From: Siphonodentalium dalli
Lineage: Eukaryota; Mollusca; Scaphopoda; Gadilida; Siphonodentaliidae
Reading direction: 5' to 3'
DNA length: 64,000 nucleotides
NCBI GenBank assembly: GCA_032622095.1
Contig: CP136066.1
Span: 94,137,319 to 94,201,318, forward strand
The notes below the pieces were generated by a model. The model did not search any database and was not told the origin of the DNA. It worked only from the letters and a program-made list of their open reading frames with translations. Positions within the stretch are counted from its first letter, which is position 1. Every line of letters starts with the position of its first letter. Positions 21,549 through 32,944 of the stretch are shown here, in pieces. The translations under genes were made by a program, and so were the position numbers.

Positions 21549-21809
21549 AAGGGTATTTCAAGATATAAACTAAACTGAAAAAGAAACTTTCTAAAGAATG
21601 TATAGACTTGTTAATTTGATAATAAAGATACTTTCCAGAGAAGATGAGGCATAAGCTGAATGAGGTCTCCATAGAGTAAATTTAGCGAAGCTGACATGTT
21701 GTGTGGGTAGCGTCACTAAATTCACTCTCTGGGGACCTCATTCTGCAAATGACCAGCACCATATTTTGAGGTATGTGGTCAGTTGCTTATCAGAAGTAAT
21801 TGCTCTCTA

Positions 21810-21985
21810 CAGTAATGCCCTAAGTAATCGTCTCTTTAACCACAGCAGAATTATGGGTAACTTTTCAGGATTTAGTCCCCGAGAGCTTTCCGATGAACGG
21901 CAACAAGCCATATTTCCGACTAAATCCTGAAAAGTTACCCGTAATTCTTCTGTGGTTAAAGAGTCGATTACTTAGGGCATTACTG
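21810..21985. mobile_element. F1 MITE, left arm shortened
   Basis: TA | CAGTAATGCCCTAAGTAATC ... GCATTACTG | TA. The left arm jumps from GGATTTAGTC directly to the central CCCGAGAGC. Confidence 0.92.
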
Positions 21986-22054
21986 TATGTGCAGTGTTGT
22001 AAAACTACACAGTGAAAAATACTTTCTGTGCAGCCCTTTTGGTACAAAATTATT

Positions 22055-22135
22055 TGAATATCTCTGGGGACCTCGTTCTGCATATATATATGACCAGCAC
22101 CATATTTTGAGCCAACTTGCCCAGATACCTCAATC
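22055..22135. repeat. F4 right-end fragment
   Basis: CTCTGGGGACCTCGTTCTGC ... ATGACCAGCACCATATTTTG. Confidence 0.7.
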
Positions 22136-22156
22136 ACTTTATCCTCCCTTTGCATA

Positions 22157-22592
22157 CAAGTCTGAGTTTAGTGTGCCTGTCATTTGCAGAATGAGGTCCC
22201 CAGAGGGTGAATTTAGTGACGCTATCACACATATCCCTCATTCTGCTTAGGCTTATCTTCTCCGGAAAGTTTTTTTTATTATCAAATTTCTATAGAATCT
22301 TCTTCATATAGATTTAATTTCTTTTTTAGTTTAGTTTCTCTATATCCCCAAATTGGCAGATGACACATTGCATAATCGAGGTTCCAAATGGGTGTACATC
22401 ACAATTAATATTCACCATTTGGGAACATCAATCTGAGTCAATATATGTCTCCCATAGCAGATGAGGCCATGCAGAATGAGGTCCCCAAAGGGTGAATTTG
22501 GTGATGCTAGCCTGCTATGTGGGATAGCATCACTAAATTCACCCTATGGGAACCTCATTCAGCAAATGATGGGCATACAAAACTCAGACTTG
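22157..22592. mobile_element. F4 composite palindrome with 8-bp target duplication
   Basis: TTTGCATA (22149-22156) | CAAGTCTGAGTTTAGTGTGC ... AAAACTCAGACTTG | TTTGCATG (22593-22600). Hairpin 1 (22187-22250) is partly deleted; hairpin 2 (22470-22570) is complete; the middle has GGTTCCAAATGGGTGTACAT. Confidence 0.9.
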
Positions 22593-22600
22593 TTTGCATG

Positions 22601-23738
22601 GTTCACATATCATCATCTATCGGCAACAAAACAATATTTTTTTCCCACAAAGTGCAACGGAAGAGACTATGTTTGTTGTTAAAATAAACTTGAAATTGTA
22701 GAGATTTTTCTACCAATTTTGGAAATGGTCCCGGTAATAGCATTAAGTCCTATAATTGGGAATGCATACAGAATGTAGGAACAAGAATTTTCATTGTGAA
22801 ACTCTACCGTTGCCTAAATAAAATCACTGAATTGTCTCCCGTTTATTTTACAAATATTTGATGATTTAGTTATATATAAACCATTAGTTATAATGACTTT
22901 GTTAGAATTTTTAAGCCTGTGTGGTTTTTAAATGAGAAAACATGAATAACTATATAAAATTTGAGCCCTGTTGAATATCACACACAGAAAAACTTTTGGA
23001 GCTTGACAAAAATATTTGTATTTGTTAACAGATATATCATTTTGATCCAACATGACCCTTGGTAGTACTTTTCCATGATTCTTAATAGTCATCGCTCTAA
23101 TTCTCAGACATTAAACTCAACTGAAATAAACAATCTTGCATGGCTGCTTTTTAACATGGGGTTTAAGTCAAATACAAACTTTCAAAGCTGCTAATATGTC
23201 AAATAAGTAAGACGTAACACAATGAATTACTCTTTATGGCGCCCGGCTTTGAACGAATTTTCTTTTCTAAGGTGAAGGACATTTAATTTGCATAATTAGA
23301 ATACCATTGGAAGCAGTGACCCCAAAAAACCTTTTGACACAAGAGCAATGCAATTTACTAGATGGATAAGCGAGCGATGTAATTTTTTTCTATTTCAATG
23401 GGATAATTATATGTTGCAAGTCATTTGCACCATGATTGCAACCTTTCTTTCTTATCAGGTGCAATTTATTCCTACACATTTCCCTTGCAGCTAAACGTGT
23501 CATGGGTTTTGTATGGTAATAAATCCAGGCAACAGTTAAGCATTAATTTTCATTGAGATGCAACCATCTGCTGTTATCCACAAAGACAGGTGTATATTAA
23601 GAGGCGTAGAGTATTGTGTGGTGGAGGGGACAATAATTGGAGGCAACCCTACCCTCCCTCTCATTATATACTGTCATTGTATAGCATCATGTATTCTTTG
23701 AAAATTTGTTTTACCACCCCCTCCCCTTTTAGATTGCG
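22601..23738. other. Unassigned AT-rich stretch
   Basis: Nothing recognised beyond AT-richness. Confidence 0.45.
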
Positions 23739-23892
23739 ATAACCCTTTCATTAAAGAATCTGTGCCAGTGCATTCTATTATATATGTGAGGGAGCCTCGT
23801 ATACCGGTATATAAAAGAATGCACTGGCTTACAAGGTCAAGGTATATTATGTTAGGGCCAATGCATTCTCTTATAATTGCGAGGCTATTCCT
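23739..23892. mobile_element. F2 element, right part missing
   Basis: TAACCCTTTCATTAAAGAAT, CTGTGCCAGTGCATTC, cores at 23765-23830 and 23858-23890; cut off by the F7 fragment. Confidence 0.75.
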
Positions 23893-24022
23893 GTTGGTGA
23901 AAAATAACAGATTTAAAAAATTGATATCTGATAACTCTGAGCTTTGATGGGTTGGTTCCTTGACTTGAATCAAATATTTTTTACCCCCAAAGACAAAGAA
24001 ATAGTAATTTAGGGGCATTAAT
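23893..24022. repeat. F7 fragment
   Basis: TATCTGATAACTCTGAGCTT, AATCAAATATTTTTTACCCC and AAAGAAATAGTAAT match the right arm of 12574-13052. Confidence 0.75.
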
Positions 24023-24059
24023 TTGTATTATGCATCTTTAACATTTTGTTGGTAAATAT

Positions 24060-24480
24060 AGCTGATAGCAGATAAGAGAACAGTCCTGTTAAAGTGGTGT
24101 GAAACACTCCGACATGGTTATAAAATAGAAATGGTTAATAATCTTGCTCCATGTAGTTATTTTTTACAAATATTATATCCAAATTGACAAGAGGCACGAA
24201 TCATTCTTAAATATTAATTAAAAGCAGTGACTCTCGATGGCAAAATCATTTTCATTAGTTTATCGCTGATAGTTACATCCCGAATTGAAAAGTAAATATT
24301 TACAATTGAGCGTAATTCGGACGACATTTTCTATAGAGTGGTACGGTCGATTTGCTTGAGATTTGCAGTGATTTTTAAAACTATAATGCTATATTCCTCC
24401 AGTTGGCATATTACCTGAATACTGGCTAATCAGTTTCATGCACCCGAACAAGTCAATAATATGTCTTTAAATATTTCCAA
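24060..24480. repeat. Dispersed repeat, inverted partner of 13986-14215
   Basis: It opens AAAGTGGTGTGAAACACTCC, a phrase also at 62832. From 24225 to 24475 it is the inverse of 13986-14215 (GTACGGTCGATTTGCTTGAG, CAGTTTCATGCACCC). Confidence 0.6.
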
Positions 24481-25012
24481 TGCAGAATGGCCACAATGTC
24501 AATGGCCCAGCACACGATGTTAGCCAGCAGTGAAGATGTTAATACTAAAAAGGTCACAGAAGCCATCCAAACAATACTATGCAAACAACAATTGTGGAAA
24601 TATGCAACACTGCAGATGAACTCAAGAGGTTTACCTACAAATGAGAAGACTGAAGGAAAGGAGTCTCCACAACTATTGTACTTCACATGAAATGTTTACA
24701 CTGCATTCATCATGTTATCAATGGATATGCTTCAAATTCAAGCTCCTTTGGAGAGCACAATGGAAGACATTTTTATGCATAAAAATGCACCGGTTTTGTG
24801 CAACTTTGGAGAAAAAAATGTGAAAAGACCTTGTAGGATGCATGGTGGTATTCATTATTCAAGCAAATCTCGATGATAAGTGCCAAATTGAAAGCCCATG
24901 AAGCTGAAAGCAAATACATTGGTCAGGGCCAAATACACGAGTGTCGGCAGAATTTAAAACGAGGTTGATATTGTAGACTAGTTGCACATATTCAGGGTCT
25001 TGACTAGGGTTT
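24481..25012. other. Unassigned stretch
   Basis: A 67-codon plus-strand frame at 24487-24690 (MATMSMAQHTML...) has no recognisable domain. I cannot call it a gene. Confidence 0.35.
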
Positions 25013-25414
25013 AACCCTTTCATGACAGGAGTTGCACTGGTGCAGCATTAAATATCCTGTGCAAGTGCATTCTCTTATATATGTGAATCTCCCAAAGGGA
25101 GCGTCGCATACAGTAATGCTCTAAATAATCAACCCTTTAACCACAGCAGAATTATGGGTAACTTTTCAGGATTTAGTCGGAAATATGGCTTGTTGCCATT
25201 CATTGGAAAGCTCTCGGGGAGAGCTTTCCGATGAATGGCAACAAGCCATATTTCCTACTAAATCATGAAAAGTTACCCATAATTCTGCTGTGGTTAAGGG
25301 GTCGATTATTTAGAGCATTACTGTATATAAGAGAATAAAATGGCTTAAAACGTCAAGGTAAATATTGTTAGGCCAATGTATTCTCTTATTTATGTGAGGC
25401 TCCCCATGAAAGCC
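25013..25414. mobile_element. F2 element interrupted by F1
   Basis: TTAACCCTTTCATGACAGGA, GTTGCACTGGTGCAGC, first core half to GTCGCATA (25110), F1 at 25111-25323, then TATATAAGAGAATAAAATGG, GTCAAGGTAAATATTGTTAG and a second core. The right end is lost. Confidence 0.85.
25111..25323. mobile_element. F1 foldback MITE nested in F2
   Basis: CAGTAATGCTCTAAATAATC ... GAGCATTACTG, TA on both sides. The F2 core (CGCATATATAAGAG elsewhere) serves as the uninterrupted site and confirms insertion at TA. Confidence 0.95.
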
Positions 25415-25550
25415 TCCTGGTGCCAAACCTACATACCAAATTTCATCGAGATCCGATAACCCATGGTTGAGATATATGTGCAGACAGACGGATGGATGAA
25501 AGGACAGACAGACAGACGGTCACATGTAATCCATCTTTTGGGATGGGGGT
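25415..25550. repeat. Diverged ~150-bp repeat copy
   Basis: CATACCAAATTTCATCGAGA, CCGATAACCCATGGTTGAGA and CAGACAGACGG tail. Confidence 0.65.
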
Positions 25551-25816
25551 ATAATTAATCAAAATTACCTTCAGTTTTCAGCATTTTCATAACAAATTTT
25601 AATCATGACTCACCTGAAAATACAAGAAAACAATGGGTTAAAGTTCTGCAGGTCATGGGAATAACTTTGAGGTCACCTGTTAGCACTTGTCATAATTGCC
25701 AAGATACAAGATGTGCACCAATACCTCAAAAGCCTACTCCATCTCTTTTACTGCTCATCTCCTTTAGACCCCAGTATAAAATGTTAATAATATAATATTA
25801 CCACAGGCATATGATT

Positions 25817-26265
25817 TTAACCCTTTATTTATTAAAGAGGTACTGTACCCTAAATCCGGTCATTTACGGGACCATCTCCTTTTATACTTAACAGAATATA
25901 TGCAACAAATGAATGAATTTGAGCCACGGATAAGTGCAATTACACTCCTGTGCTCTATGACCGATGCACACAACATGGTAATTATAATGAAAATGAATTT
26001 ATGACTGGAGTCATAACTTCATTTTCATTATAATTACCATGTTGTTTGTACAGTATCCCTTTAAATACTCATTGCTGAGTACCCTTAGACTATTTGTTGA
26101 ACTTTAAATATTTATCTGAACATTTCTGCCCTTGTATTATCTGTTCCGTCTATCTGCCATCTTGTTTTTTTATTTCCTGAACATCCCTCCAGAGGAATAA
26201 TAGACCACTCCATGGTATACTTTTATAACTGAATGGGAGAATCCATTTAATATAGAAAGGGTTAA
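25817..26265. mobile_element. F3 MITE interrupted by F9
   Basis: TTAACCCTTTATTTA (25817) ... ATATAGAAAGGGTTAA (26265). After the nested insertion, AATACTCATTGCTGAGTACC resumes the F3 sequence; the central hairpin is mostly deleted. Confidence 0.87.
25836..26060. mobile_element. F9 palindrome nested in F3, TTAA target
   Basis: TTAA (25832) | AGAGGTACTGTACCCT ... GTACAGTATCCCT | TTAA (26061). The inner arms (CATGGTAATTATAATGAAAA and its inverse) are perfect over ~35 nt around ATTTATGACTGGAGTCATAA. Confidence 0.9.
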
Positions 26266-26735
26266 AGATGTATCCAGGGTTCCAGGCTAATCTTTATTAA
26301 ACCTATTTTACTTTTTCTCAATGTTTTAGAGGGACACCGACAATTATTTTGTAAATTTATCAATAAGAAAAGGACATTCTTTGGTATTTTTAGGTCTATT
26401 GGTATATGTTATATTTGGTTTTCAACAATTTTTCAACAAAATAAAGCATACAACGACATTAAATAAGATTTTTTATGTTGTTGTTGTAACTGGAGGTCTG
26501 GAACACTGAATACATCTTCGAAGTTCCGCAGGTCATGGGAACATGTTTTTAATGGTTGCCCCATAATTTTGAGGTCACCCGGTAAGCACTTTACTTGTCA
26601 TAATCGCCATTTAATACAAGAGGTGCACCAATACCTCAAAAGCCTACCCCATCTCTTTTACTGCTCATCTCCTTCAGACCCCAGAATAAAATGTTACATA
26701 ATATTACCACAAGCATATGATTTTAATAACTTGAT

Positions 26736-27415
26736 TATGCCTCTGGCAACAAACTGCAAAACTTCTCTGTTTTTTAGTAGCTTTATAATACAAGGCTCCT
26801 TGTAAGTGTGGTATTTTAAGACCGAGTTTGAATTAATGTTGCCATAACTGTACCAAAGCTCTGTGAACTAAGTATTGGCTGAAACGCTCCTCATTTAAAC
26901 TTAATGAGATCAACATGACGCTAATCATGAGAAATTACACCCTGCAAGAAATATTTATTTTTGATTACACTATCATAATTAAAACTATTTTCAACACAAT
27001 TTAACCACTGTTTTCCTGAGAGTATCTTGGGGTGCTTCCAATTTGTCTGCATTTGATGATTTTGATACTGTTTGTTGTGGAAATTTATGAGCTTTTTCAC
27101 CATTTTTTAATGTCCACCAAGGCATTGATTCTGTTCTTGAAGACTTTTGAACTATCTGAGCGAATTCACACCCAGCAATTAAATCTCTGCTTTAGCAGGA
27201 ACATGGTCCTTTTGAGCTAGCTTATTAGCCATGATATAATTTTGGAATTCTTCACAATATCAGATTTACATTTCATACCAGTATTTCGCCATAGCACAAA
27301 ACAGCCTGTTTTTTTGAGGACTTTTAAATTAAGCTACATGGAGGTTTGCAGCTCCAAATTATACCCTAGTAATACTCGCTTGCATCACAATCCAGTACAG
27401 TTCAAGTCTGGATAT
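26736..27415. other. Unassigned AT-rich stretch
   Basis: No recognisable frame or repeat. Confidence 0.4.
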
Positions 27416-27496
27416 AGTCTGCCTGAGATTTACAGAATGAGGTCCCCAGATGGGCTAGCATCACCAAACTCACCCTCTGGGGACCTCATTCTGCTT
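27416..27496. repeat. F4 hairpin, reduced
   Basis: CAGAATGAGGTCCCCAGATG ... ACTCACCCTCTGGGGACCTC. Confidence 0.85.
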
Positions 27497-27500
27497 TAAT

Positions 27501-27688
27501 TTAACCCTTTCAGTGCCAAGTCCGATTTTTGTATCAACCCATATTTCCTTGATCATTTTTCAGATTTATTGATAAGAGCTAAGAGCTCTTTCCATCAATG
27601 TATCACATTATTATAATCAATAAATTTGAACAATGATCAAGGAAATATGGGTTGATACAAAAATCGGACTTGGCACTGAAAGGGTTAA
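27501..27688. mobile_element. F2-related palindrome without the TATATA core
   Basis: TTAACCCTTTCAGTGCCAAG, TCCGATTTTTGTATCAACCC ... GGGTTGATACAAAAATCGGA, CTTGGCACTGAAAGGGTTAA. The terminal 40 nt match F2 copies at 53712, 60498 and 61571, but the centre is a different hairpin (CCTTGATCATTTTTC / AATGATCAAGG). Confidence 0.92.
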
Positions 27689-28126
27689 GCCCTGGTAAAT
27701 AGAGCGAGGAGGAAGCGTGGAAGGATCCCGGAGGGTAGACTGAGTCCTCTTAAACCTTCCTTTATGTCTTATCTGGATTTCACTCAGAATGAGTAATAAT
27801 TTACAATGTAAATATTCATCTTCACTAGCAACACACGCCCTGGGTATATTTTGCAATTTACAATTTAAGAAACACTACATTATGTTGATACACTGGCCAC
27901 ATTTGTGAACTGGTCTTTTTGTTCTATTGTCTTTGCTGGGAATACAGGGATATTTGCATAGAAACCTACATTAAAATGTCAAGTTCATTAAAGGTAAACC
28001 TTTCATGTTTGATTAGCACACCTGTGTGATTGTTCTTGGAAGGCACATATTTGCATACAAACACCTTCATATTCCCCTATGTAAAGGCAATTTATCCTAC
28101 ACAGGTTATAACTTATAAGGATGTAC
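27689..28126. other. Unassigned stretch
   Basis: Nothing recognised. Confidence 0.4.
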
Positions 28127-28272
28127 ATAGTAATGCCCTAAATAATCGACTCCTTAACCACATCAGAATTATGGGTAACTTTTCAGGATTTAGTCGGAAA
28201 TATGGCTTGTTGCCATTCATTGGAAGGCTCTCACTGAGGTGGTTAAAGGGTCATATACTTCGGGCATTACTG
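28127..28272. mobile_element. F1 MITE, right arm truncated
   Basis: AGTAATGCCCTAAATAATCG ... GGAAGGCTCTCACTGAG, then GTGGTTAAAGGGTCATATAC and GGGCATTACTG. Confidence 0.88.
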
Positions 28273-28810
28273 TATTCCATGTGAAATTAACATGCAAGTT
28301 AAAAATCTCCAGAGAAAGAAGTGGTTTCCCATGGCTGAAGTCTGCCACCATAATTCTCTCATGCTTTCTCAATATCTTTCATCTGGGGCGGTTGGTTACC
28401 TTTGTTCAAATCTAATGCATTTTCCTTTTTCTTTTTTTTCAGCTGCTAGCTTATGATTATATCATGGGTCTGTTAGCACATTACAGCATGTCTGTGTAAT
28501 GAACTACTCCCTTGATAATTAATCCTGACATGGGGCCCCACGCATGAAAAACACCCACCTCTCTCTAAAAAAACCTCATTTGTTTTTCAAAGAAAGCTGT
28601 TTGACAAATTATTCATCTTTTGCCCCTTATGTTATCTCATTTCTCGTACATCTTTCATCCGCTGCTCATTTATGCATAGGAATATGAAAAACTCTTGCCA
28701 TGGCAGATCTGCAATGCAGGCCACGTCTCATGCAGGCGGAGGTATATGCTCACCTGCCTAATTATAACAGTGTACAGACAGAAGTAGAATTACTGTAATC
28801 ATGTGAGGAT

Positions 28811-28925
28811 TTAACCCTTCAGCGAGTAGAATGACATATACAGTAACGACCTAAATAATTGACTCCTTAACCACAGCAGAATAATGGGTAATTTTTCAGG
28901 ATTTATCGAAAATATGGCTTATTAT
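28811..28925. mobile_element. F1 left arm within a TTAACCCTTC end
   Basis: TTAACCCTTCAGCGAGTAGA and ATGACATATA precede CAGTAACGACCTAAATAATT (28841). The arm breaks off near AAAATATGGCTTA. Confidence 0.75.
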
Positions 28926-29457
28926 TTTCCTTTTTTTACTTTGACAACATTCAGCTCAAAGTTAAAGCATTCCAGAATGAAGTTATAGCGTATAAAGTAT
29001 TAGGTCCAAAGTTGACTAGCCCCGATCTGTCCTCATAATGCCATATACAGGCTACAATTAATCTCCGGCCAATAATAATACACTGAATCATTGTCAGACT
29101 GAGGCTGATGGAGTCAGATTCCATTTCCGAAGTATTCGGTTAATGAAATAAAAGACCCCTACCATATCTATAAAAGTTCGATCATCGTATTGAATATATT
29201 TCAAGAATGATTTCTTGAGCACCCACTGAATGCCTGCTGAGCTGATTTGAAGAAGATGGATATCCACTTAGCCCAGATATGTCACTGACTGTAAGTGGAC
29301 AATCAGCGTCACTGATTATCTAATGTTATTAGAGGAGCTATGTGGATGTCCAGTATATATGTATTCAGGAATGTGAAACGAAAATTACACAACTATTAGG
29401 CCAGAGAAAATTATAAGTTTTGTTGAGGTCACATTTCACCAAAAATAAAATTATATA
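28926..29457. other. Unassigned stretch
   Basis: GATGGATATCCACTTAGC (29256) and GAGCTATGTGGATGTCC (29334) form a loose inverted pair around CTGACTGTAAGTGGACAATC. Confidence 0.4.
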
Positions 29458-29489
29458 TTGAACCCTTTGGCGGGTTAGTACATCATATA

Positions 29490-29702
29490 CAGTAATGTCC
29501 TAAATTATCGACCACTATACCACATCAGAATTATGGGAAATTTTTCAGGATTTAGTCGGAAATATGGCTTGCTGCCATTCATCAGAAAGCTCTCACCAAG
29601 AGCTTTCTGATGAATGACAGCAAGCCATATTTCCAACTAAATCCTTAAAAATTTCCCATAATTCTGCTGTGGTTAAAGGGTAATATACTTCGGGCAGTAC
29701 TG
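29490..29702. mobile_element. F1 foldback MITE, full length
   Basis: TA | CAGTAATGTCCTAAATTATC-type left end and GCAGTACTG | TA; TCATATA on the left and TATGACGTCATATCC on the right. The adjacent GAACCCTTTGGCGGGTTAG resembles a degraded TTAACCCTTT end. Confidence 0.9.
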
Positions 29703-30293
29703 TATGACGTCATATCCATGGGTGAATATATTTTTGCAATTAAACTGACTAATATTGTAATAATCGCGTATTGTACCAAATAAATCATGCAAACACTATT
29801 ATTAAAAGCAGGAATCAATAATAACAATAATATCCATCCACTTTTTATCCATGAAGAGTTACCATTTAGGAGATGATTTTTCGAAGTTATTTACATGGTA
29901 ACATAATTAATATTAACCTAAATCTACCATAATCGACATAAATTTCGTTCCACTCTCCAAAGGTCCGACGACATAAATGTAGTTCTATCCACCAAACTGT
30001 TAAAGTAGGATTGAAATTAATTTTTTTAATTTATATTTTATTTTACTATTTTTATAGCTGATGTTTCGTTAAAAAAATAATACTTTTCAAGAAAACACAA
30101 ATCAATTGTTTAAATTGCCTAATTCTGAAAGTGAACATCACTAAAACGGGCTTTGATTCTGTCTAGTTATGTCGCCATTACCTTGCCAAATAAAACATTG
30201 CTACCAGTAAGATGCTACCTTGTTTTGTAATGATCATGTAAACCTCAGTTTGTATAAAATTAAATCACAGTTGCGATTCCTTGAATTAATCTA
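29703..30293. other. Unassigned AT-rich stretch
   Basis: Nothing recognised. Confidence 0.4.
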
Positions 30294-30475
30294 CTTGTAA
30301 TGCTCTAAGTAATCAACTCCTTAACCACAGCAGAATTATGGGTAACTTTTCAGGATTTAGTTGGAAATATGGCTTGTTGCCATTCATCCGGCAACAAGCC
30401 ATATTTCCGACTAAATCCTGAAAAGTTACCCAAATTCTGCTGTGGTTAAGTAGTCGATTATTTAGAGCATTACTG
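30294..30475. mobile_element. F1 MITE, centre deleted
   Basis: TTGTAATGCTCTAAGTAATC ... GCCATTCATCCGGCAACAAG ... GAGCATTACTG. The apex hairpin is missing, otherwise both arms are complete. Confidence 0.92.
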
Positions 30476-31124
30476 TAGTTGACTGAGATTTCCCTCCCCC
30501 CCTCGGCTATAAAGGGTCCCATACCCCAAACCATAGAAGAAACCCTGATACAGAATGGTAACAAATTAGTCCCATAAAACTGAACAACAGGCCAACTATC
30601 TGACACATATATGAATAGGCTAAATGGGGCAAGTCCAGTTATCGGCACTCATTGGAATATCTCAAAGCGGCATTACCAAACTTTTAACTTTGGCAGTCAA
30701 TTAGCGTATAGATCAATCATTGGAAGTAATGCTTTTACACAAAGTTGGAGTGAAAAAACAGATATTTTAAACTAACGTTCACCACAAATTGAGCACAGCC
30801 ATCTGCGAACAGATATTTACATTGAATTTCTGCCAGTTATCCTAGAAAATTAAGTCAACAAGACTTGCCAATTTATTGGAGTTGTTTTTCTGTAGGTGCT
30901 TAACCATACGAGTCCTAGCAAACTACATCGGATTATTTGTTCTATAGACTCGGAGATGGCCAATTTAATAACGGTACCGGAGAGATACATTGCCAATATA
31001 AAAGAACGAATAACGAATGACGCCATTCAAGTTGTTTGTAGTAAACTAAGCAATTGATTTTTTGGAGTAAATTCATCTTCATATCTTTTTTTCCATTTGA
31101 TATTATTCATCTTCATATATCATA
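30476..31124. other. Unassigned stretch
   Basis: Nothing recognised. Confidence 0.4.
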
Positions 31125-31399
31125 TTAACCCTTTCAATACTAAAGAATCATTGGTGAGTATTATCCCATAGGAAATGTTCAGGTAATAAGTTGAGCAAAA
31201 ACAACCATAGGTTGTTTATTGAACTTTATATTATCTGAACATTTCCCACCAATATGAATCATTCTGCTCTTGTATTTATCTGTTTTTCTGCCTGTCATCT
31301 GATTTTTATTACCTGAACAACCATCAAAATTAATAGACTGCTCCAATGTATACTTTTATAACTAAATGGAAGAATCCATTTTGTATAGAAAGGTATTAA
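31125..31399. mobile_element. F3 MITE, full length
   Basis: TTAACCCTTTCAATACTAAA ... TTGTATAGAAAGGTATTAA. Hairpin: GGAAATGTTCAGGTAATAAG / TATTATCTGAACATTTCC. Confidence 0.88.
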
Positions 31400-31558
31400 C
31401 CCTCTGATAGATAGATCAGGCCATCTACTTTTGTTATACGCCCATAGAGATTATATTCCATCAGGTAAAAACCTTGCAACCTTTTTGGAGTTCTGATGGA
31501 GAACTTGATAATATTGTAAAAATAATACAGGTATTTAATATATAGTTCTTAATTGATA

Positions 31559-31680
31559 CAATAATGCCCTAAATAATCGACTCCTTAACCACAGCAGAAT
31601 TATGGGTAATTTTTGAGGATTTAGTCGGAAATATGGCTTGTTGCCATTCATCGGAAAGCTCTCACTGAGAGCTTTCCAGG
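31559..31680. mobile_element. F1 left arm plus apex
   Basis: TACAATAATGCCCTAAATAA ... AAAGCTCTCACTGAGAGCTT, then unrelated sequence; the right arm is lost. Confidence 0.88.
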
Positions 31681-31758
31681 GAAGCCTAACTGTCTTAGTA
31701 AAGCGTAGGTCGGTATAACTTGTCGTAAGTTGCCTGTTAAGTATAATTTAGGTAATTA

Positions 31759-31927
31759 CAGTAATGCCCTAATTAATCGACTCCTTTAACCACAGCATAA
31801 TTATGGTTAACTTTTCAGGATTTAGTCGGAAAAAATATGGCTTGTTGCCATTCATCGGAAAGCTCTCCCTGAGAGCTTTCCAATGAATGGCAACAAGCCA
31901 TATTTCCGATTAATTAGGGCATTACTG
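31759..31927. mobile_element. F1 MITE, right arm shortened
   Basis: CAGTAATGCCCTAATTAATC ... CATATTTCCGATTAATTAGG, GCATTACTG | TA. Confidence 0.92.
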
Positions 31928-32503
31928 TAGGTATTTGTTGTACCAATACTTTTTGTATTAAAATATAGTGTACATGTAACTTGGTTATGCTTGGGCTAAG
32001 CTCTTCAGCTGAATTGTCACTTCATAAATTGTATTGTAGTTAAATCCATTCCTTATGAAAAGGAAAAAGAACCCCCTTTCTTGTCTTCAAAGTGGTAATT
32101 TCTAATGACTTCAGTAAGTCTTTCTAAGACACAAGCCGCCGACCCTCCCTGGGTCGGCCACCCCTGATAATTAACAGGTCAAGATTGAGACCAGAACAAG
32201 GCAATTGACCCTTTTGTCTGGAACCTAAGTGGCAATGGAGAAACGAATGACACATTTAATTTCCATAGTAAGCCCTTTCGAAATGTTTCCAAAGAGGTTG
32301 CCATCGAGTTTAATTTTCATTAGGTGTAATTACGTGGTCTGTATTTAGAGAGAGGAACACTGACGTGTACTATCTGTTAGATCTGCTTTCGTTTATTTCA
32401 GACAAAATAGTAGCAATCACTCTCTCCCCTGATTAGCCTGGATGATGGGCTGAGGTCCAAATCTAACTAACCAAGGATTAACCCACCATGTCAGTGTGAA
32501 ATA
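31928..32503. other. Unassigned stretch
   Basis: Nothing recognised. Confidence 0.4.
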
Positions 32504-32676
32504 CAGTAATACTCTAAATAATCGACTCCTTAACCACAGCAAAATTATGGGTAACTTTTCAGGATTAGTCGGAAATATAGCTTGTTGCCATTTTCATCGG
32601 AAAGCTCTCAGTGAGAGCTTTTCTATGAATGGCAACAAGCCATAATTTAAGGAGTCGATTATTTAGGGCATTACTG
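32504..32676. mobile_element. F1 MITE, right arm shortened
   Basis: TA | CAGTAATACTCTAAATAATC ... GCAACAAGCCATAATTTAAG, GGCATTACTG | TA. Confidence 0.92.
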
Positions 32677-32756
32677 TACACCATACAAGATGGGAGGTCC
32701 GATCAATGTCAGCAAAGTGACCATGTCAAGGGTTTTCCTGTTCGATTGGCAAAGGA

Positions 32757-32777
32757 CCCCCCCCCCCCCCCCCCCCC
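32757..32777. repeat. Poly-C tract (21 bp)
   Basis: Uninterrupted C run; its length may be an assembly approximation. Confidence 0.95.
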
Positions 32778-32944
32778 AGGACTGAATAAAATTAAATTGG
32801 GGTCACAAGTCAGAAAATATTAGGGTATATTTTATCTGCAAGATTTGGCATAGATTAAATTTGTTTGCCTTTGCATAAACTGTAGCAAAATAAATAAACA
32901 TAATGGTTTGACTGAGAAATCAATCCATTCTGATACATTTTGAG

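Larger units (their letters stand above)
17711..21553. mobile_element. 3.8-kb DNA element with TA duplication and subterminal minisatellites
   Basis: TA (17709-17710) | CCCTTACACTTTTGCAGTGT ... with the right end reading outward CCCTTACACTTTGGCAGTGT | TA (21554-21555). The 20-bp inverted termini differ at one position. Just inside both ends lie arrays of ACACTGCAACCACACTGC-type units, built from the terminal-repeat sequence itself. The interior (18200-20950) carries a second nested element and no intact transposase. The TA target would suit an IS630/Tc1/mariner-like or another TA-specific enzyme, but the family is not identified. Confidence 0.85.
17532..21777. mobile_element. F4 composite palindrome split by the 17711-21553 insertion
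   Basis: The left half starts CCTCAAAATATAGTGCTGG and runs to GTCGTCTGCC (17708). The right half resumes TTTCAAGATATAAACTAAAC (21556) and ends CCAGCACCATATTTTGAGG. Joined across the insertion, the order agrees with intact F4 copies such as 9400-9460 (TCTGCC...GATATAGAGAAACTAAAC). Confidence 0.88.
25640..26735. repeat. Direct duplication pair (25640-25820 and 26520-26735)
   Basis: GGTCATGGGAAYA, GTGCACCAATACCTCAAAAG, CTCTTTTACTGCTCATCTCC and CATATGATTTTAA recur ~880 bp apart. Homology of the first copy stops exactly at the TTAA where the F3 element begins. Confidence 0.85.

Noticed and set aside
20836..21672. Minus-strand frames encoding CSVVTVSYL-type repeats
   Set aside because: They are translations of the 25-bp minisatellite.
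32757..32777. Poly-C and poly-G tracts as G-quadruplex regulatory sites
   Set aside because: They are single homopolymers that may reflect sequencing length error; no nearby gene is seen.
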